Shown: piece by piece, positions 31,801 through 40,010 of the stretch
Layout of the letters: every line of letters begins with the position of its first letter
How positions within the stretch are numbered: position 1 is the first letter of the stretch
Source of the DNA: Thecamonas trahens ATCC 50062
Taxonomy: Eukaryota; Apusozoa; Apusomonadida; Apusomonadidae
Assembly (NCBI RefSeq): GCF_000142905.1
Contig: NW_013657617.1
Location: forward strand, 53,830 to 111,566
Direction: 5' to 3'
Length of the DNA: 57,737 bases
Translations under genes and position numbers: made by a program
Notes under the pieces: generated by a model
Database searches by the model: none
Told to the model about the DNA's origin: nothing
What the model saw: only the letters and a program-made list of their open reading frames with translations

Positions 31801-32677
31801 GGAGACGCTCATGCTCTCGTGCGCAGGCTTTGTGCTCGCGCTGGCGTTTGTGTACGCGGCCGCTGACGGCGGGCTCAATGCGTCGTTTGCCAACACGCTC
31901 GGAGTGGTGCTTGTGGGCGTGGTGTGCGTGGCGATTGTGATTCTTCTGGTGGCGATTGTTCTGGAAATCACGAAAATCCACCGAATGCTGCGGCGGGGGC
32001 TTGTGGGCAAGTATGTGGTGGACCGGCTCGATGTGTGGCGCCCGTTCTACACGAGCGGCATGTTCCTGTTGGAGCACACCCAGACGACGGTGGGCGAGGC
32101 GGCGGCAAACATTGTGATGACGTTCTCGACGACCGAGCCTGTCGAGCTGGTGGCGGAGATGTTCCTGGAAACAGTCATCACGCACCGGAGCGAGAAGCGG
32201 ACGACGGACGATGTGGTGCTCCACGGCTGCCTTCAGCCGTCGGACCAGGCTGTCGAGTCACGGAGCGACTTTCTGCAGCACACCGTCACCATGCACGCGC
32301 CGGCGCCCGGTCACTACGTGGCGACGATCGCGGTGATGGCGGCCGGCAGGACGGCGACCACGCCGCGCGAGCCAGCAACGGGGATGCGCGGGTGGCTGGA
32401 GAAGCTCGCGGCCTTTGTCGACGGCTCGGTGACCGACCAGGCGCACTCGCCCCAGATGGTCCGCGCCATGATGGTCAACGGAGCCGAGCGGGCCATCCGA
32501 TTCCGCGTCACAGCCTCGCCCGAGTGGGCTGCTGAGGACGCCATGGCTGGCACTGCCGCCGCGGCCTCGGAGTTTGCAACCGATGTCGACGAGGATGCGC
32601 TCCTCTCGCGGCCGTGGAGCATGTCGCCCGAGGAAATGGACGCTCTGGACGAGGAACACGAGCTTCAGGCACTGTAA
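28805..32677 (+). CDS. Cysteine-rich (ephrin-receptor/GCC2-GCC3-like) multipass membrane receptor
   Basis: 1290 residues from ATG 28805, chosen because it starts a clear signal peptide (LAGGLFAALVVAAVLFPSLAFG). Next comes a fibronectin-III-like domain (~36-135: TIKVTWEP... LPGTEYKVRVRAYQ). About 560 residues of cysteine-rich repeats follow, of the ephrin-receptor-like type (C..C..G.Y......C..CP.G). An EGF/laminin-like segment sits near 29850-30000. From about residue 707 there are roughly eight hydrophobic helices (first: FIFMGLAVLGIILCILLI; last: VVCVAIVILLVAIVLEI ending ~1060) and a 230-residue cytosolic tail rich in acidic residues. This architecture is common in protist surface proteins; ligand and signalling are unknown. 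No intron is apparent. Two decayed relatives lie in this window (27822-28450, 55010-55773). It converges on the lectin gene with 136 bp between stops. Confidence 0.85.
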   Translation: MVATRDGGRSARLAGGLFAALVVAAVLFPSLAFGRCWSSPYISDLAQDESESSQTTIKVTWEPTTKGGACGARTAVKHWRIMPDASWETLSNDNGLSSALDEYSKSSLLPGTEYKVRVRAYQFLFIHDKYIDTRTACPLGTAWNNPLCTLCQVGYYRDDPTFGAACTQCPLAVSGVTTVDAGSTSVTECVCPPGKGRSSPNDDCVPCGVGKFKSGYGNSECIGCSVPFTTTVGGADTEDDCVCDAGHYRDGAGQCPACPLGTYKPTAANAIACNSCKSTETTAAMGALTESECVCRPGFERVAGVCEPCGKGTYKDTAGDGACSLCPGGTSSNTVGGADVASCDTCKPGFFGDDCSGVCSCSVDQVCLDGRFGSGNCTCFVGSGLSGAGCDQCEAPQYFGRPWCNSTVECVNGVPDYGFDGSGKCRSCQLAAYDFAADPTCATCAALNFGVSCLQCPIGHHGSGDNTDGPCELCSAGTFKDVTTALQRCKPCDAGTVSPSPGAASCQRCELSTYQSDPGAVSCLPCGRGRVTASDGATTVAACTPCPPNSYKVEEGFGTCVACPGNQTTNGEVGTIEVEGCGCEPGFGLVGDVCVACEPGDVALSFDREACTPCPVGTTWASAAGGCVSCPFGGYCAGQTAKPIPNSGFYPLPGQGVTSGLYEPCTPAGVCLRGGVCRFGHIGERCSQCIKGWAKNPSSGLCEKCPSSIPFIFMGLAVLGIILCILLIKLARKNTAFFTAASVGFNFLQLIAVLASFQIKWPGWTQRFFEILSAANIDLQLFKPECLVSSSSDAYFTIWATKLAAPWALLVMFAVGFSIFRLYAAARKWTAPAKASMKYAFTNASVMAMFVMYLLVTNTALEIYPCTKQADGKYTMNREPSIRCYQGKWFELLVGSICAMIMFSLLMPLGVLKVLHKRRFNLWKRKNLARYGLLYLRYRPKYYFFEILVLVRKFGVVFGKVASSASVVGQVLTALAVVCLSLGLQLKTHPFATMRINRLETLMLSCAGFVLALAFVYAAADGGLNASFANTLGVVLVGVVCVAIVILLVAIVLEITKIHRMLRRGLVGKYVVDRLDVWRPFYTSGMFLLEHTQTTVGEAAANIVMTFSTTEPVELVAEMFLETVITHRSEKRTTDDVVLHGCLQPSDQAVESRSDFLQHTVTMHAPAPGHYVATIAVMAAGRTATTPREPATGMRGWLEKLAAFVDGSVTDQAHSPQMVRAMMVNGAERAIRFRVTASPEWAAEDAMAGTAAAASEFATDVDEDALLSRPWSMSPEEMDALDEEHELQAL

Positions 32678-32813
32678 GCTCCCGATACGAACACACACAA
32701 GCCATGACGCGGTGTAGTGCTGGCATGCGGCAAGAAGCAGTGATGGCTCGTGGTGTGTCGGGTGAGATGCGCATGCGTATGCGGACGACCGAGTTCAATA
32801 CATGATGTGGATT

Positions 32814-34622
32814 TCACGGAAGCTTGTAGCCCGAGGCCTTGGGCGACTTGAAGAGCGAGGCAGCGGCGTAGGCAGCCACGGCGCCGATGAGGGCTGCAAA
32901 AACAAGCGAGGCGAGCGAGTAACCGTCGGCAGCGGGGCCGGCAGCAGGGCCGGCGTGTTGGATGGCGGTGAGAGTGGTGGTGATGGTGGAGAGCTTGGAG
33001 TCGAGGGCGGCAATGCGGTCGAGGGCGAGGCGCGACTCGGACTCGACGCGCTCAAAGTGGCGGACAATCTCATCAGCCTGGTGGGCATGGACGAGCTCAG
33101 TGACTGAGTCGGAGAGCGTGTTGAGGACGCCGCGGATGGAGGCGGAAGACGCATCAGCGCCGCTGCCGCTTGCTGAGCCGGCCGGGGCCGAGGCGAGGCG
33201 GGCGGCGATGTCGGAGAGCTTGCCGTCGAGGACGGCGATGGCTGCTGCGGTGTCTGCGGCGGCAGCGGCCGAGTCGCGGGCGGCAAAGGCGCGCTTGTGT
33301 GCGTCGCGGGCGACGGCCTCTGCAGCGGCATGGTGAGCAGAGGCGGCGGCGGGCGGAATGTCCTCGGTGACGAGCGGGTGCTCGTCGATTTCGCCGCGGA
33401 CGGCAGCTTCGACCTTTGCCTGCAGGCCCGGGAAGCGCGAGTCGCGAGTGGCGTCTGCGGGCGGATGGGTGAGACCGTGCTCGAGGTCGTAGACCTCAAA
33501 GGCGAGGAGATTGGTGCGGGCAAAGGCCGAGTGCGAGGAGGCGGCGGTGAGGGCGAGGTGGCGGGCGCCGTCGAGGTTTGCGTCAAACGAGGCGCAGGGC
33601 GCAAAGGCCGAGTTGGGCTGGCCGACGTCCGAGATGGAGATGTCGACACGCTTGGCCTTCGAGGTGTACTTGATGTGGACGAGGACCTTTGCGGTGCCCG
33701 GGGCGGAGGCCGGGACCGGCTGGTGCGAGACGAGGCGGACCGGGCAGTGGCCGTGCGAGGTTCGGCGGCCGTCGGACCACGGGTCAAACTCACCGAGGTT
33801 GCGGGAGGAGCCCCAGAGCGACGATGGCGAGAGCATGGAGGTAATGACGGCGGCTGCGCCGTCGCCGTCGGTGTCAAAGACGTCAAAGAAGACGCCAAGG
33901 CCGTCCCAGACGCGCGGCGCGCCGTACACGGTACCGCCAGCAGAGGGCGGAGCCTGGGCCGGCAGCGGCGACCGGGTGAGCCAGAGGGCGGTGCCCTCGT
34001 AGCCCTCTGACCGCTGCGCCTCATGGTCCTTGGTCACCGTCATCTCAAGTGCCATCTCGAACGACTCCCACATGAGAGCGTTCTGTGCGGTGATGCGCGT
34101 CGACTGCGATGGTCCCGAGATCAGCTCCACGGCGTCTGATGTGACTCGTGCGCTGCCTGTTGCCGACCAGCCTTGTGGCACTGTGCCCAAATGCGTGCGT
34201 GCGTGCGTGCGTGCGTGAGTGTGAGTGTGTGTGAATGTGTTTGCGCGCGAGTGAGAGAGAGGGAGAGGGACTTGAGATTTTTCTCCAGCACCCAGCACCC
34301 GCGCACCCGGCGCAAAAAAAATTTCTCCGCACACCACGTGCATTCCCCCCCCCCCCCCCCAACCCGCCACAGGGCGAAAAACCAGTGAGCAATGAGCAGC
34401 GCTGTGGGCACTGGCTGCCCGGCGATGGGAGGGGGGGGGGGGATGGGGGAGGGTGTGGAGGGAGGTGCAGGGGGCAGGGGCAGGGGGGTACGTACGGCTG
34501 CCGCCGTAGAACGGGGCGTGGAAGCCAAAGAAGGAGGCGGCTGCGGAGGCGGTTGGTGCGAAGACAGCGGTAGCGACGAGTGCTGCCAGGAGCATTGCGA
34601 CCGCAGACGGGGGCACGCGCAT
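32814..34622 (-). CDS. L-type lectin-domain membrane protein (ERGIC-53/LMAN1-like), two exons
   Basis: Exon 1 is 34622-34496 and exon 2 34180-32814; 497 residues. A signal peptide (MLLAALVATAVFAPTASA) is followed by FFGFHAPFYGG. The splice joins it to LPQGWSATGSARVTSDAVEL. The luminal domain carries L-type lectin hallmarks: W.S..G, a strand of MALEMTVT type, GTALWLTR, DGLGVFFDVFDTDGDG (compare family GxGxFFDxxDND) and a late ...HLALTAASSHSAFARTNLLAF. A coiled coil (roughly 33250-32960) and one membrane helix (SLASLVFAALIGAVAAYAAA) precede a short cytosolic tail ending GYKLP. Family members are cargo receptors cycling between ER and Golgi and binding high-mannose glycans in a Ca2+-dependent way. 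A classic KKxx retrieval motif is not visible at the C-terminus. Confidence 0.85.
   Translation of the reverse strand: MRVPPSAVAMLLAALVATAVFAPTASAAASFFGFHAPFYGGSRTYPPAPAPCTSLHTLPHPPPPSHRRAASAHSAAHCSLVFRPVAGWGGGGGMHVVCGEIFFAPGARVLGAGEKSQVPLPLSHSRANTFTHTHTHARTHARTHLGTVPQGWSATGSARVTSDAVELISGPSQSTRITAQNALMWESFEMALEMTVTKDHEAQRSEGYEGTALWLTRSPLPAQAPPSAGGTVYGAPRVWDGLGVFFDVFDTDGDGAAAVITSMLSPSSLWGSSRNLGEFDPWSDGRRTSHGHCPVRLVSHQPVPASAPGTAKVLVHIKYTSKAKRVDISISDVGQPNSAFAPCASFDANLDGARHLALTAASSHSAFARTNLLAFEVYDLEHGLTHPPADATRDSRFPGLQAKVEAAVRGEIDEHPLVTEDIPPAAASAHHAAAEAVARDAHKRAFAARDSAAAAADTAAAIAVLDGKLSDIAARLASAPAGSASGSGADASSASIRGVLNTLSDSVTELVHAHQADEIVRHFERVESESRLALDRIAALDSKLSTITTTLTAIQHAGPAAGPAADGYSLASLVFAALIGAVAAYAAASLFKSPKASGYKLP
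34181..34495 (-). other. 315-nt intron of the lectin gene
   Basis: Minus-strand donor GTACGTACC at 34495 downward, acceptor TTTGGGCACAG ending at 34181. Its length is a multiple of 3, so an open frame runs through it, but the content is poly-Pro/Gly and His-Thr repeats ((CGCA)n, (CACT)n and a C16/G16 run at 34345-34360) between a signal peptide and the lectin domain. Phase 1. Confidence 0.85.
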
Positions 34623-34715
34623 GGGTCTGGGTATAGGTATGGGTATGGGTATGGGTGTGGGTATGGGTGTGGGGAGGGGGAAGGGGAGGGGAAGAGGTGT
34701 GGTAGTTGTTGGTAT

Positions 34716-34955
34716 TTGAACGAGTAATAATCGATGGGTGGGCAGGGGATGATCAGTTGAACGAGTAATAATCGGGGATGATCAGTTGAACGAGTAGTAA
34801 TCGATGGGTGGGCAGGGGATGATCAGTTGAACGAGTAATAATCGGGGATGATCAGTTGAACGAGTAGTAATCGATGGGTGGGCAGGGGATGATCAAGTGA
34901 ACGAGTAATAATCGGAGATGATCAAGTGAACAAGTAATAATCGATGGGTGAGGGT
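34716..34955. repeat. Minisatellite with alternating 41- and 29-bp units
   Basis: Long unit: TTGAACGAGTAATAATCGAT, then GGGTGGGCAGGGGATGATCAG (41 bp). Short unit: same start, but AATCGGGGATGATCAG (29 bp). They alternate long-short three times (70-bp higher-order period) and end with a diverged long unit. It lies between the divergent starts 34622 (-) and 35047 (+). It shares AATAATCGATGG with the 43-bp array at 21781-22425. Confidence 0.93.
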
Positions 34956-35002
34956 GCCTGCCAGGTGACGACTCCCTCAACTAGTGGCAATCGATGGGTA
35001 TG

Positions 35003-35021
35003 CCCCCCCCCCCCCCCCCCC
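35003..35021 (+). promoter_or_regulatory. C19 tract upstream of K+ channel ATG
   Basis: An uninterrupted run of 19 C, 26-44 nt before ATG 35047, preceded by AATCGATGGGTATG. The run length itself is likely to be imprecisely sequenced. Confidence 0.45.
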
Positions 35022-35046
35022 GCCCCATACCCCACACCTGTCTCCC

Positions 35047-37620
35047 ATGCCGCCCACCACCCCCCTGCTCCCCCCCTCCCCGCCCACCACCACTCCATCC
35101 CGCCTGCGCCTCCCGCTACTCCCGGCCCTCGCCACCACCCTCGACACCACCCACACCGGCCGCCTGGCCGTGTGCGCCAGCACCAGTGCCGCCCTGCTCG
35201 CCTCGGCCGTCTTTGTGGCCGACACGTACTACGATGATGAGTGGGCGATGTCTCGGCAGACTGCGGATCACAGTCACGGGCCACGCCCACATGCACTACA
35301 CGTGCTCCTCATCGCCTCCCTCGTCTACTTTGCCCTCTCCCTCCTCCTTGCCCTCGTCACCGCCCCCTCGCTCCTCGCCCTCCTCCTCGACCCGCTCGTC
35401 TCCATCGATGCCGCCCTCCTCGTCGCTGGCGGTATCTCCGGCGGACGATTCCGCACAGACGCCACGGCTATGATCTACCCCTTTGTCCTCGTCCGGGCGT
35501 ACGTCTGCTGTGCCCGGATCGTGTCCTCGCGGATGGTCCTGGCGTCACGGCACGTGGCCCGGCAGAGCGTCGAGCTCTATCTCTTGCTCGTGGGGCTCAC
35601 AGCCGCCACCGCCGGCTTCATCCAGGTATTTGAGTCCAAGTACGACGGGAGGGAGATGGCGTACCACGACGCCCTGTTCTTCACCGTCGTCACGGCCTCC
35701 ACCGTCGGCTACGGCGACATTGTCCCCAGCTCGGTCGGCGGCCGCATGCTCATCATGGTTCTCATCGTCGTCTTTATCGTCGTCGTCCCCTGGGAGATCG
35801 GGAGGCTCATCGAGCTCATTTCCTCCTCCCCGCCCTCACTCGACCCGCTCGTCGCCGCCCCGGCCGTCCGTGCCGTCCTGCTGGGCGCGCCCTCGCACGA
35901 CGCCATGGCTGACTTTCTCGACGAGTTCTACCACGCTGACCACGGGACCTCGCTCGCGACGCAGCTCGTGGTCCTCTCCGACCTCCGCCTCTCGCTTCCT
36001 CTCCGCCATCTCCTCTCTGATCCCTTCTACCGCAAGCGCGTCGTCTTCCGCACCCTCCGCGGGCCGCGTGACGACGCCTGGGCCCGCCTCGCCACTCCGG
36101 CCACCACCACTGTCTTTCTCCACCCGTCGTCGTCCGCCCCGCTCGCCTCGCCTGCTGACCTCGATGCGCTCACTGCGCTCCGCGCCATGGCCTCACGTCG
36201 CCACTCGGCCACCGTCCGCATCATTGCCACCGCCGCAGATGCCGCCTCGGTCCCGCTCCTCCACGCCGCCGGTGTCGACCTCGCCCTCCCGGCCGCCCAT
36301 CTTGCCTGGTCGCTCTACGGGCTCTCCGTCCTCGTCCCGGGCGTCTTTACCCTCTTCCGCAACCTGACCCGATCCTACGCCCGCGCGTCAGCCTCGGCGC
36401 TGCCCTCCTGGCGCGCCGCATACCTTGACGGCGCCGCCAATGAGCTCTACGCCGTCGACCTCACGCCGCACTTTGTGGGAACCTCGTTTGTTGCTGCTGC
36501 CGCCGCCATCTACGCCCGCTTTGGCGCCGTTCTCATCGGTGTCCACACAGACAACGCCGCCGCCCTCGACGCCGGCGTCGGCCTCGTCCTCCGCCCTCAG
36601 CACCGCGGCGTCGTCATCGCCCACTCGGCGGCCACCGCCCACGCCGTCTCGCTCCTCGCGGCCTCGGCGCCGCCCGTCTGGACCGATGATCAGCCGCTCA
36701 GCCCGCACTCTTCGTCCGACTCATCGCTCGCCTCGTCCGAGCTACGCTCGCTCACCATCAACGCCCACCCATCACCCGCACCCGACGCCGTCGTGACTCC
36801 GCCGTCGTCGCCGCGGGTCGCCATCTATACCGATGGAGGCGCCTCGCTTGGCCCGGTCCTGGCCCCGCTTATCGGCCGTACTACCGTTGAACTGCGGGTC
36901 CCTACGCCCAAGTGCATCGACGCCGCCGCTGCGGTAGCCGCGCGCGTCGGCGCAGCTGGCGACGTTGTTGTCGTTGTTGCACCGTCCTCGGATCTCCTTT
37001 GTCCACACAGCAGCGAAGACGAGGAGAACGCACGATCTTTGCTGCAGCCGGACGTGGTTCTTGTTCTCGCCGGCGACGGGCGTGCAGGCGCGCAAGAGGT
37101 GGCCGAAGAGGCGGCGTACACCGTCGACGCGCCCGGCATCTTGGCGATGCTCGCGGCGCGGTCGGCGTACCGGGCGCAGACGCGTGTGGTGGTCGAGCTT
37201 GTTGAGCCGTGCAACATCGCGTTCCTCCCGCCATACTCGCCCTCACCCCACGCCCACCGGTCGCCGGCCTTTGCCAGCGGCGACGTGGTCTGCGGGCGGA
37301 TGCTCGACTCGCTCCTCTGCTACGCGCACTTTTTCCCGGCCATCGCCGGCGTGGCCAAGACCTTTACCGACTGCGCCAGTGCCTTTGACGCTATCGCACT
37401 CCCGCCTCACGCCGTTGGCGCCTCGTGGGGCAGCGTGTGGCGGCAGCTACTCGATGGCGCCGCCGCCGTGGCACTGGCGCTGTGGCGCGAGCGCGCACCT
37501 GGTCGCGGGGCGCCCAGCGAGCGGTTTGTCTACACCAACCCGGACGAAGGTACAGTGATGCTCGCCAGCGACTGGATCCTGATCCGCCGGCTACGGCCTG
37601 CTACAGCTGGCACGGGGTGA
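35047..37620 (+). CDS. Six-TM potassium channel with RCK-like cytosolic region (Slo/BK-like)
   Basis: 857 residues from ATG 35047. Hydrophobic segments correspond to S1 (LAVCASTSAALLASAVFVA), S2, S3, a weakly charged S4 (VLVRAYVCCARIVSSRMVLASRHVAR), S5 (LYLLLVGLTAATAGFI), a pore helix and filter TVVTASTVGYGD (TVGYGD at residues 219-224), and S6 (MLIMVLIVVFIVVVPWEIGRL). The filter is the K+-selective consensus. A large cytosolic part begins with an RCK-type fold (RAVLLGAPSHDAMADFLDEFYHADHG...), the position and style of Slo-family RCK1; a second nucleotide-binding-like segment starts near 36820 (VAIYTDGGASLGPVLAPLIG). RCK domains gate channels through Ca2+ or other ligands; no obvious Ca2+ bowl is visible. 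It converges on the ABC transporter gene with 29 bp between stops. Confidence 0.85.
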   Translation: MPPTTPLLPPSPPTTTPSRLRLPLLPALATTLDTTHTGRLAVCASTSAALLASAVFVADTYYDDEWAMSRQTADHSHGPRPHALHVLLIASLVYFALSLLLALVTAPSLLALLLDPLVSIDAALLVAGGISGGRFRTDATAMIYPFVLVRAYVCCARIVSSRMVLASRHVARQSVELYLLLVGLTAATAGFIQVFESKYDGREMAYHDALFFTVVTASTVGYGDIVPSSVGGRMLIMVLIVVFIVVVPWEIGRLIELISSSPPSLDPLVAAPAVRAVLLGAPSHDAMADFLDEFYHADHGTSLATQLVVLSDLRLSLPLRHLLSDPFYRKRVVFRTLRGPRDDAWARLATPATTTVFLHPSSSAPLASPADLDALTALRAMASRRHSATVRIIATAADAASVPLLHAAGVDLALPAAHLAWSLYGLSVLVPGVFTLFRNLTRSYARASASALPSWRAAYLDGAANELYAVDLTPHFVGTSFVAAAAAIYARFGAVLIGVHTDNAAALDAGVGLVLRPQHRGVVIAHSAATAHAVSLLAASAPPVWTDDQPLSPHSSSDSSLASSELRSLTINAHPSPAPDAVVTPPSSPRVAIYTDGGASLGPVLAPLIGRTTVELRVPTPKCIDAAAAVAARVGAAGDVVVVVAPSSDLLCPHSSEDEENARSLLQPDVVLVLAGDGRAGAQEVAEEAAYTVDAPGILAMLAARSAYRAQTRVVVELVEPCNIAFLPPYSPSPHAHRSPAFASGDVVCGRMLDSLLCYAHFFPAIAGVAKTFTDCASAFDAIALPPHAVGASWGSVWRQLLDGAAAVALALWRERAPGRGAPSERFVYTNPDEGTVMLASDWILIRRLRPATAGTG

Positions 37621-37649
37621 GCGTCGGCGTGAAACGGGCCGGTGGCGGC

Positions 37650-37922
37650 TCAGGTCCGCGCGCCGGCGGCAACGACCGTGTTGAGCTGTGACGCCGGCGC
37701 TGCGCGGAGCTGGGCAAAGGTGCCGGCCTCGACGATGCGTCCGCTGTCAAGGACGACGCAGTGCATGTCCGGGGCGATGGAGGCGAGGCGGTGGGTGATC
37801 ATGAGGGTGGTGCGGCCCTCCATGAGAGCCTCGAGCGCCCGCTGGACCACGCCCTCGGAGCCTGGGTCGAGCGCCGAGGTCGCCTCGTCCAGGATGAGCA
37901 GTGACGGGTTGGTGAGGACGGT

Positions 37923-37955
<33 letters not shown>

Positions 37956-39821
37956 CGAGAGCGTCACCCCGCGCTCGCCCACAAGCGTGTCGTAGCCGTC
38001 GGGGAAGGCGGTGATAAAGTCGTGGGCATGCGCCTGGTCGCACGCCCGCTCGATGTCGGCCTGGCTCGCGCCGGGCGCGGCGTACGCCACGTTGTCGCGG
38101 ATCGAGCCAGAGAAGAGGACAGCCTCCTGCGGGACGACGCCCACAACCTGAGAGCGGAGCGTCCGGAGATCCCACAGAGCCACATCTTTGTCGTTGACAA
38201 CGACCCGTCCGCTGGTCGGCGGGTACAGGCCGGTCGCCAGGGCCACGATCGACGACTTGCCCGAGCCCGACGGACCAACTAGCGCGGTCCGCGTTCCAGG
38301 CTCGAGCCGGAACGAGAGCTCGTCAAAGATGCGCGTCTCGGGCCGGCTGGGATAGGCAAAGCCGACGCGGTCAAAGTGCAGGTCAGCTGGGAGTGGAGCC
38401 GGCGCCCGAGGAGAGGCGATGACGGCCGGGGCAGACGGGGCCGGGATGGGGTGGTGATCTGCGGCGGGAGGGGCGGCGTCGAGAAGAGCAAAGACGCGAG
38501 CAGACGCGCCGACGCCCTTCATGACCTCGCCGTAAACACGGAAGACGCCGCCGACCGAGACGCCGACGTAAATGGTGTACATGAGGAACGAGGTGAGATC
38601 GCCGAGGGTCATGGCGGCGGCGGCGACCTGCGATGCACCGACGCCAAGGACGCCGAGGACGGTGACGTTGCCAGCAAGGCCGATGCCCGAGTAGAACAGC
38701 GCCGATGCCTTGCCCTGGGCCACAGCGAGGTCGTAGATGCGGGCGACGGCCGAAGCGTACGAGACCGACTCGGTCTCCTCCTGGGCAAAGAGCTTGACGG
38801 TGCGGACGTTGGAGAGGCGCTCCTCGGCGAGCGCCGAGGTGGCGGCGAGCTCGTCCTGCACCCCGCGCTGTAGATCGCGGACGTGGCGGCCAAAGAAGAC
38901 GGCGCCGGCGGCGATGGGCGGGACAAAGCCGAGGGTGGTGAGGGCGAGGACCGGCGAGAGGTAGAACATCATAGCGACGCCGCCGATGCCTTGCAGAACA
39001 TTGCGGACGGCGGATGGCACGTTGTCCACCAGAATGGAGCCCATCAGCGCCGTGTCGGCAGAGAGGCGGGTGACCAGCTCGCCGGAGCGGGCGGTGTCAA
39101 AGAAGGCGGCGTTCTTGCGGACAAGCGACCCAAAGAGCGAGCTTCGCAGATCGGCGATGACCGACTGGCCAGCGGCAACAAGGAGGCGGATGCGGGCGTA
39201 GTTGGCGGCAGCGCCGGCAGAGAAGACGGTCAGCCCAGCAGCGGCGAGCATGACCATGGTCTCGGGATCGGCCACCAGAGCCGTCAGCGAGTCGAGCGAC
39301 TTGCCGACCGCCGCCGGCACCACCAGATTGACACCCGACGAGACGGCGAGGCAAGCCAGCGCCACCGCGATCTTGCTCGTCTGCGGGCGGGCGAGGTCAA
39401 GGAGGGCAGCAATGGCCTTGCGATCTGGCGATGGCGACGAGGAAGACGCCATCTTTGGCGAGGAAGAGGAAGAGGAGGACGACGACGATGATGTGGGCGA
39501 CGATGACGAGCTCGACATCATCTTTGACGAGGACCACAGAGCAGGGGAATGCGGCGATGTGAGCGAAAACCGAGGCGAATATACCGAAGAGTGCCACAAA
39601 CGAGATTGCGCAGCGGGGAGACCAGCCGGCGAGACAGTGGCCATTGCGCGGCCTTTTTGTAGCGACGGCAACTTGCCCAACTCTGCTGCTGCTCTGCTGG
39701 GTCGGCCAGGGCGAGCCGAGCTCATGGCCATCATGACCACAGACGGAGGCCATACGCGGAGTAGGGGGAAGAGACCATGACGAGGAGGCCCACAGGAGAT
39801 ACGGGTGGCGAGGCGGAGCAT
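37650..39821 (-). CDS. ABC half transporter, mitochondrial ABCB8/ABCB10-like
   Basis: 723 residues from ATG 39821. The N-terminus MLRLATRISCGPPRHG is basic and amphipathic, like a mitochondrial presequence, followed by a long Ser-rich linker. The membrane domain (about residues 130-425) has the type IV exporter pattern, including RLSADTALMGSILVDNVPSAVRN and the coupling segment ERLSNVRTVKLFAQEE. The ATPase domain is complete: Walker A GPSGSGKS (~517), Q-loop VVPQEAVLFSGSI, signature TLSGGQRQRIAIAR (~620), Walker B LLILDEATSALD (~643), H-loop LMITHRL. A half transporter should dimerise. The presequence suggests the mitochondrial inner membrane; the substrate is unknown. A sense-strand C20 tract (39929-39948) lies ~108 nt upstream. 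Confidence 0.92.
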
Positions 39822-40010
39822 GGTGGGTGGAGGGGGTGGAGGGGGTGGAGGGGATGGGTGGGGTGGGGTGAGTGGGCGTGGGTGGGTGGGGCGGGGAGGG
39901 GGAGTTGGGGTTGGGGGTTGGGTTGGGAGGGGGGGGGGGGGGGGGGGGATGATGGGGAACGGGCATACTGGTGGTGTTTGAAGAGAGACATGAAAGGGAA
40001 ACAGGGAGGA
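39822..40010. other. Intergenic region with G-rich repeats and a G20 run
   Basis: The plus strand is dominated by GGGGTGGA/GGGTTGGG repeats and a G20 run at 39929-39948. No gene. It separates the ABC transporter start from the stop of the LIM gene and presumably holds the transporter's promoter. Confidence 0.6.

Noticed and set aside
34181-34495. In-frame coding reading of the lectin intron
   Set aside because: Although its length is a multiple of 3, content is His-Thr and Pro/Gly simple repeat between strong GTACGT and CACAG splice sites, and splicing restores a compact signal peptide-lectin junction.
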